Origin: Ciborinia camelliae
Taxonomy: Eukaryota; Ascomycota; Leotiomycetes; Helotiales; Sclerotiniaceae
DNA length: 64,000 nucleotides
Direction: 5' to 3'
Assembly: GCA_025890175.1 (NCBI GenBank)
Contig: JANPYM010000001.1
Span: 2,278,853 to 2,342,852, forward strand
A model generated the notes under the pieces. The model saw nothing but the letters and a program-made list of their open reading frames with translations, was not told the origin of the DNA and did not search any database. Below, piece by piece: positions 59,189-64,000 of this stretch; the stretch's first letter is position 1; each line of letters starts with the position of its first letter. A program made the translations under genes and the position numbers.

Positions 59189-61372
59189 CTACAACTCATC
59201 GTGTCCCTCTGGCTCATCATCAGCTTCTGGTCCTCCAGCTCCGCTGTACAATTTGCTGGTGATTGGGTATGCGACATTCGAGAGCTTCTCCTTTTGCTCC
59301 TCGAAGTCCTCGGCGTTGGCCGTGGCAGCGTTCTCCTCAAGCCACTCGGTAGCCTCCTTGACGGCTTCCAAAATCTATTGAAATGATTAGTATCAGGTGA
59401 AGTGAATTTAGAAAAGATTATAACTTACGGTCTCCTTGTCATCTTCCTCGATCTTACCACCAAGACCTTCTTCATCATTGACTTGGTTCTTCAAGCTGAA
59501 GGCGTAGTTCTCAAGGCCGTTACGGGCCTCAATGCGCTCCTTGGTAGCTTTGTCCTCATCGGCATACTTCTCAGCTTCTGCAACCATACGGTCAATTTCT
59601 TCTTGAGTAAGACGGCCCTTATCGTTGGTGATAGTGATAGACTCGCTCTTTCCAGTACCCTTGTCACCGGCGGTAACCTTCAAGATTCCGTTTGCGTCAA
59701 GCTCGAAAGAAACCTCGATTTGTGGAACACCACGTGGTGCTGGTGGAATACCGGTCAACTCGAATTTACCAAGGTTGTTGTTATCCTTAGTCATAGTTCT
59801 TTCTCCCTCAAAGACTTGGATCAAAACTACTGGTTGGTTATCGGCAGCAGTGGAGAAGATTTGAGATTTGCGGGTTGGAATGACAGTGTTTCTTGGGATC
59901 AACTTAGTCATGACACCTCCAGTGGTCTCGATACCAAGGGTCAATGGGTTGACATCCATGAGAACAATCTCTTCGGTACCTTCCTCTCCGGACAAGACAC
60001 CACCTTGAACAGCGGCACCGAAAGCGACGGCCTCATCTGGGTTGATACCCTTGCTAGCCTTCTTGCCTCCGAAGTACTCCTCAATAAGTTCTTGAACCTT
60101 TGGAATGCGGGTAGAACCTCCGACCAAAACGATGTCATCAACCTCGGCCTTCTTAACCTTAGCGTCCTTGAGAACTTGTTCAACAGGCTTGAGGGTCTTC
60201 TTGAAAAGATCCATGTTGAGCTCCTCGAACTTAGCTCTGGTAAGGGTCTCAGAGAAATCATCGCCATTGTGGAAGGCTTCGATTTCGATACGAGTAGTCT
60301 TTTGGGAAGACAAAGTACGCTTAGCCTTTTCAGCCTCACGCTTAAGTTTACCCATAGTCTTAAGATCCTTGGTGATATCGACGTTCTTCTCCTTGTTGTA
60401 CTTCTTGGCGAAGTAGTTGATGACTCTTTGATCGAAATCTTCTCCTCCCAAGTGAGTGTCACCGGCAGTAGAAAGAACCTCAAACACACCACGGTCAATG
60501 GAGAGAAGGGAAACATCGAAGGTTCCTCCACCAAGATCGTAGACAATGATTTGACGTTCACCCTCAGTCTTGTCCAAACCGTAGGCAATAGCTGCGGCGG
60601 TAGGTTCATTGACAATACGGAGGACTTCCAAACCGGCAATAATACCGGCATCCTTGGTGGCTTGTCTTTGGTTGTCGTTGAAGTAGGCTGGGACAGTAAC
60701 AACTGCGTGGGTAACAGTCTTTCCAAGGTATGATTCGGCGACATCCTTCATCTTTCCAAGAATCATGGCGGAAATCTCCTCAGGAGTGAAGGTCTTCTTT
60801 GCTCCTTGGTATTCAACTTGTACGGAAGGCTTGCCATCCTTTTGGACAACATCGAATGGGAAGTGCTTCATGTCACCTTGAACATCCTTATCATTAAACT
60901 TGCGACCGATCATACGCCTAAAAGGACACCTGTCAGTATTGAAAACTAGTGAATGGGTAGCAATTGAAAACTCACTTAACATCGAAGACAGTGTTCTTTG
61001 GGTTGGCAGCAGCCTGGTTCTTGGCTGCATCTCCGACTAATCTTTCTTCATCGGTGAAGGCGACATATGAGGGTGTAATTCTGTGTCCTTGATCGTTTAC
61101 CAAAATCTCAACCTTTCCCTTTTGCATCACACCGACGCAGGAGTAGGTAGTTCCAAGATCGATACCAATAACTAAATAGCAGAGCCGTTAATAAGAGATA
61201 TCTCGTTGTGGGAATAGAGTGAAAGTTTACCTGTGCCATAAGATTCTTGTACAGAGTCTTGATTAGACTGTGCGTGTGCTGTTTGGAGGAGAGAAAGAGG
61301 AGAGAATAAAAGTAGAAGATAGAAAAATGCAGACAACCCTACAAAAAGGGAAGATCCATTTTCTCTGGCCAT
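59189..61372 (-). CDS. KAR2: ER Hsp70 chaperone BiP/Kar2
   Basis: Four exons on the minus strand: 61372..61231, 61171..60976, 60917..59429, 59374..59189, giving 670 aa. The chaperone binds unfolded proteins in the ER lumen, drives import through Sec61 and restrains the unfolded-protein sensor. Seen: a signal peptide [20 protein letters not shown] continuing to an AHA cleavage site, [28 protein letters not shown] restored across intron 2, [43 protein letters not shown], the substrate domain ([20 protein letters not shown]), a helical lid, and the C-terminal retention signal HDEL. Everything is intact. I chose the ATG at 61372 because a signal peptide follows directly; the frame stays open upstream. 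Expected to be induced by ER stress. Confidence 0.97.
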
Positions 61373-63225
61373 GATGATAGATTTACCAAGATGGTTTTGA
61401 GAAAGTTTATGTGTTGTAAAAAGAAATCTATTCTTGAATGTAAAAGTAGAAGTAGAAAGGAAAGGTTGTGAGAGGGAAAGAGATGGACTTATTATATGAA
61501 AGCTTTCGGAAATGGAAATCTGTCCCAATTGACCTTTGGAATTTAATGATTGGTTCGGTTGCGCGATAAGACCGGAACATATTTGATCCCGGACCATTTT
61601 TGACCGGAATATAGTTGATCCGACTCACTAGACTCACTATCCTACACTATCGCAGGATAGTGGGAGAAGGTTATGGAAAAGGACACACATACACCTTTTT
61701 GTTTTTGAAAAGATCTACGGTTGCATCTTGAAAGTCAGAAATATACTAAAACCAGAGGTCTTATAATGGATTATGAATGGATCATCGATGGATCATCAAT
61801 GCATGATCTGAATCACTCATAGACTGGGGAAGGGGAAAGTTAAAAGAAGTCAAGACCATTTATATATATCTAGATATCTATCTAGGTATGTATTTATATA
61901 TAAAGAAATATAATTCATATATTCATTTCATCAAAATTATAACTATATCAAATATACTGTACCTCAGGTAGGTACTGTAATCCATAAATCCAATACTGTA
62001 TTATTACCTACGCAATTAAGGGAAGATACATTATGAAAAGGACAGTTCATACAGTTCCATTATATACATCCATATCTACCAAAGGTATATACATCTATGT
62101 ATATACCCTTATATTATTATATTTCGGTACATAGGTATACATACCTGCCTACTCGAATAATACAATACTAATACCATTGATGCGGGCGGCTACGTGGCAG
62201 AAAATTAAAGTTCATGTTCCAAGTTTCAACTGATTCATGAAATCGATGATGATGATGATGATGATGATAATGAGGATACCCATGATCAATACCTTCATGC
62301 CATCTAGGCAGTATCAGGTCTAGGCTGAATAAATAATCTGCCGGAGAGTTCGGCTTTCCAATTCGCCCCTCTATTTAAGCTTGAGCTACCAGTTGACCTC
62401 TAATAGTACGCAGATGATCTATCGGATGAATGGGTGCCTCTAGAAATTTCCATCAATATCTCGAAGAATTCAATACCTACATACCACGAATTTTGTAGAT
62501 CTAATGAATGAATAATATATCCAAAAGTCCTCAGTCTGATCCAAAAACTACCTACCTAGGACCCAGCTATGTCTAGTACTTCACCAAAGATATTTAGTTA
62601 AACAATACTTAAGCATGACTACCTAGTCTCCCTTCCGTATCGCCAAGACCAATCTTACAAATGACACTTTGTATGTAAAAGATGCAGGTCCTCATAGAAC
62701 ATTATGTGTCCTCAAGATACTGCCACCCTTACGATTGATTACCGATAGTAGCACGGGTTTGGGATTACTTTTGGACTCTCTGAAAAACAAACGAGGGCTT
62801 CATTGAAAAGCGTACAAACTTCGAAGGTCTGACGGATGGACCGTGGGTGATGGCAATGAGAGAGATTATTTCAAACGGTTTCGAATACTGAGGCTACGGT
62901 ACTTTGGATTTCCTTAGGTTTCGATCTTCAGTTAGGCCTAATACCCATTGACTCACTTAAAGAAATCATATCTTGCCTTCATTCTTGTCCGACATCGCCT
63001 GTAGATGTAAATAACACATATTCAAGTTGGACAGGCAAATGTACATTATATGATGGATACATGATAATCATATGTGTAATTAATCCTCTTATTTCCACAA
63101 GACTCTCATATATTAAAGAGGGCAGTGATGCAAATCCTCCTGATGTGCATTTGAGCCATATGCAATGTATCCCAGCCTCTTTCGGAGTATATGATTCTTC
63201 CATTTGACTTCACAAATCCACCACC
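61373..63225. other. KAR2 promoter and HBS1 3' flank
   Basis: 1.85 kb. On the KAR2 strand a CCAAT box (61553..61549) is followed after 9 bases by CCAAA (61539..61535), resembling but not matching the ERSE CCAAT-N9-CCACG. A (GAT)8 microsatellite lies at 62245..62268, and TACCTA clusters at 61965 and 62550. No gene seen. Confidence 0.45.
62245..62268 (+). repeat. (GAT)8 microsatellite
   Basis: Eight perfect GAT units in non-coding DNA. Confidence 0.9.
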
Positions 63226-64000
63226 CTATTCCAACAGCCCCGCCGCAACCGTCACCCCATCACTCCTCAATATAACTCTCGACGGTGCCTCCAACGGCAG
63301 CGGCATCTCCAACTCAACAACCACCCTTGCCACCTGTGCCGGTTTAATGATTCTCGGTCTTTTCTTGCCAACGGGCTGTCCCGTCCCTTTATCTAACACC
63401 GCGATAATTTCCTTAATTTTGCCCGCGGTATGTAGTCTCCCTCTATGAACATCAACTTGCATAGGCGTTAAAAACTCAAATGCCAATACCTTAGCCGTAA
63501 AAGATTGAATGTTGCTTATAGGTTGCCCGGGTGCGCAGAGAACATCACCAATCTTGAGGTGAATCGGATCAATATCGCTAAGATGCATCGTAATATTTTG
63601 ACCAGCCACCGCCCAATCTACCGCCTTGTCATCGATTTCGAGTCCTTTGATGAAACACTTTTGGTTACAAGGTTGCGCTAGTAGTGGATCGCCAACTTGA
63701 AGAAATCCAGCTTCGATACGTCCCGAAATGCTTAATGGGTTTTGCATGCCGCCGCGGAATATATCGTCAATTGTGAGGCGAAGAGGCTTATCCAATGCTC
63801 TGGTCACGGGCTCAGAATGATCAAGTTCTTCCACAAGAGTTGGCCCAGTGTACCATGACGCCGCTCGTTCCGTCGATCGTCTAGCGATGTTGTCGCCGTG
63901 AAGACCGGCGCAAGGTATGAATTTAATGTTCTTATCTTGGAATCCAGCTGCTGTAAGGAAGGCAGAAACTTGTTGTGAAATCTCGTCAAAACGTTCTTGT
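63226..64000 (-). CDS. HBS1: HBS1 ribosome-rescue GTPase, C-terminal part
   Basis: The frame is open from the right window edge to a TAG at 63228..63226, giving 257 complete codons of the C-terminus. It belongs to the eEF1A/eRF3 class: FIPCAGLHGDNIA, then SWYTGPTLVEELDH, RLTIDDIFRG, and the barrel domains (SGRIEAGFLQVGD, DPIHLKIGDVLCAPGQPI, QVDVHRGRLHTAGKI, VARVVVELEMPLPLEAPSRV, ILRSDGVTVAAGLLE). The Ala-rich ending and divergence from eEF1A and Sup35 point to Hbs1, the Dom34/Pelota partner that splits stalled ribosomes in no-go and non-stop decay. The GTP-binding motifs lie outside the window. A Ski7-type role cannot be excluded from this part alone. Confidence 0.85.
   Translation of the reverse strand, partial: QERFDEISQQVSAFLTAAGFQDKNIKFIPCAGLHGDNIARRSTERAASWYTGPTLVEELDHSEPVTRALDKPLRLTIDDIFRGGMQNPLSISGRIEAGFLQVGDPLLAQPCNQKCFIKGLEIDDKAVDWAVAGQNITMHLSDIDPIHLKIGDVLCAPGQPISNIQSFTAKVLAFEFLTPMQVDVHRGRLHTAGKIKEIIAVLDKGTGQPVGKKRPRIIKPAQVARVVVELEMPLPLEAPSRVILRSDGVTVAAGLLE

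Noticed and set aside
59402..60733. 443-codon plus-strand frame opposite KAR2
   Set aside because: It is the antisense shadow of a highly biased Hsp70 coding sequence. No family features appear in its translation.

Overview
The window reads as a chromosome arm segment of a filamentous ascomycete. The evidence is short introns (mostly 49-95 nt) with GTRNGT donors and CTAAC-type branch points, no operons, AT-rich intergenic DNA full of short repeats, and fungus-type genes (a PF05508 RanGTP-binding protein, a TCO89-like protein, a YANK/STK32 kinase, a fungal HADLE-type C2H2 protein). A helotialean relative of Botrytis or Sclerotinia is my guess from general similarity, not a proven assignment. 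I see no virus, prophage, CRISPR array, biosynthetic cluster or intact transposon.

Layout. 1-8.5 kb is compact: a CCDC130/CWC16 splicing factor (-) divergent from an SPF30-like Tudor splicing protein (+), then IND1/NUBPL (-) divergent from BFR2 (+). 8.5-13.6 kb carries a TCO89-like protein (-) and PEP carboxykinase (-). 13.6-18.3 kb is gene-poor. 18.3-27.6 kb holds the E2 enzyme UBC8 (-), ketopantoate hydroxymethyltransferase (+), ATG12 (-), ICP55 (-) and DBF4 (+). 28.7-34.4 kb holds a RanGTP-binding protein (-) and SUP35/eRF3 (+). A 10-N gap at 35360 is followed by a near-identical copy of the SUP35 3' end and its downstream flank, almost certainly an assembly artefact. 37.7-39.9 kb is a YANK-type kinase (-); 39.9-47.8 kb is gene-poor with microsatellites. 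47.8-54.1 kb has an MFSD5-like transporter (-) divergent from PAN2 (+). 55-59 kb has tRNA-Ala, a small C2H2 protein and a decayed Zn2Cys6 regulator. 59.2-61.4 kb is BiP/KAR2 (-), and HBS1 (-) runs off the right edge.

The genes are mostly housekeeping and not one pathway. Themes do recur: pre-mRNA splicing (two genes), mRNA decay and translation termination or rescue (PAN2, SUP35, HBS1), gluconeogenesis and its degradation machinery (PCK1 and UBC8), and mitochondrial maturation (IND1, ICP55, PanB).

The most striking observation is the exon structure of UBC8. Keeping the conserved E2 reading frame requires internal exons of 8, 3 and 1 nucleotides; the single-base exon supplies the middle base of a Met codon, and the introns on both sides have consensus ends. 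Exon coordinates below were worked out by hand from frame, splice signals and family conservation; total coding lengths are multiples of three.
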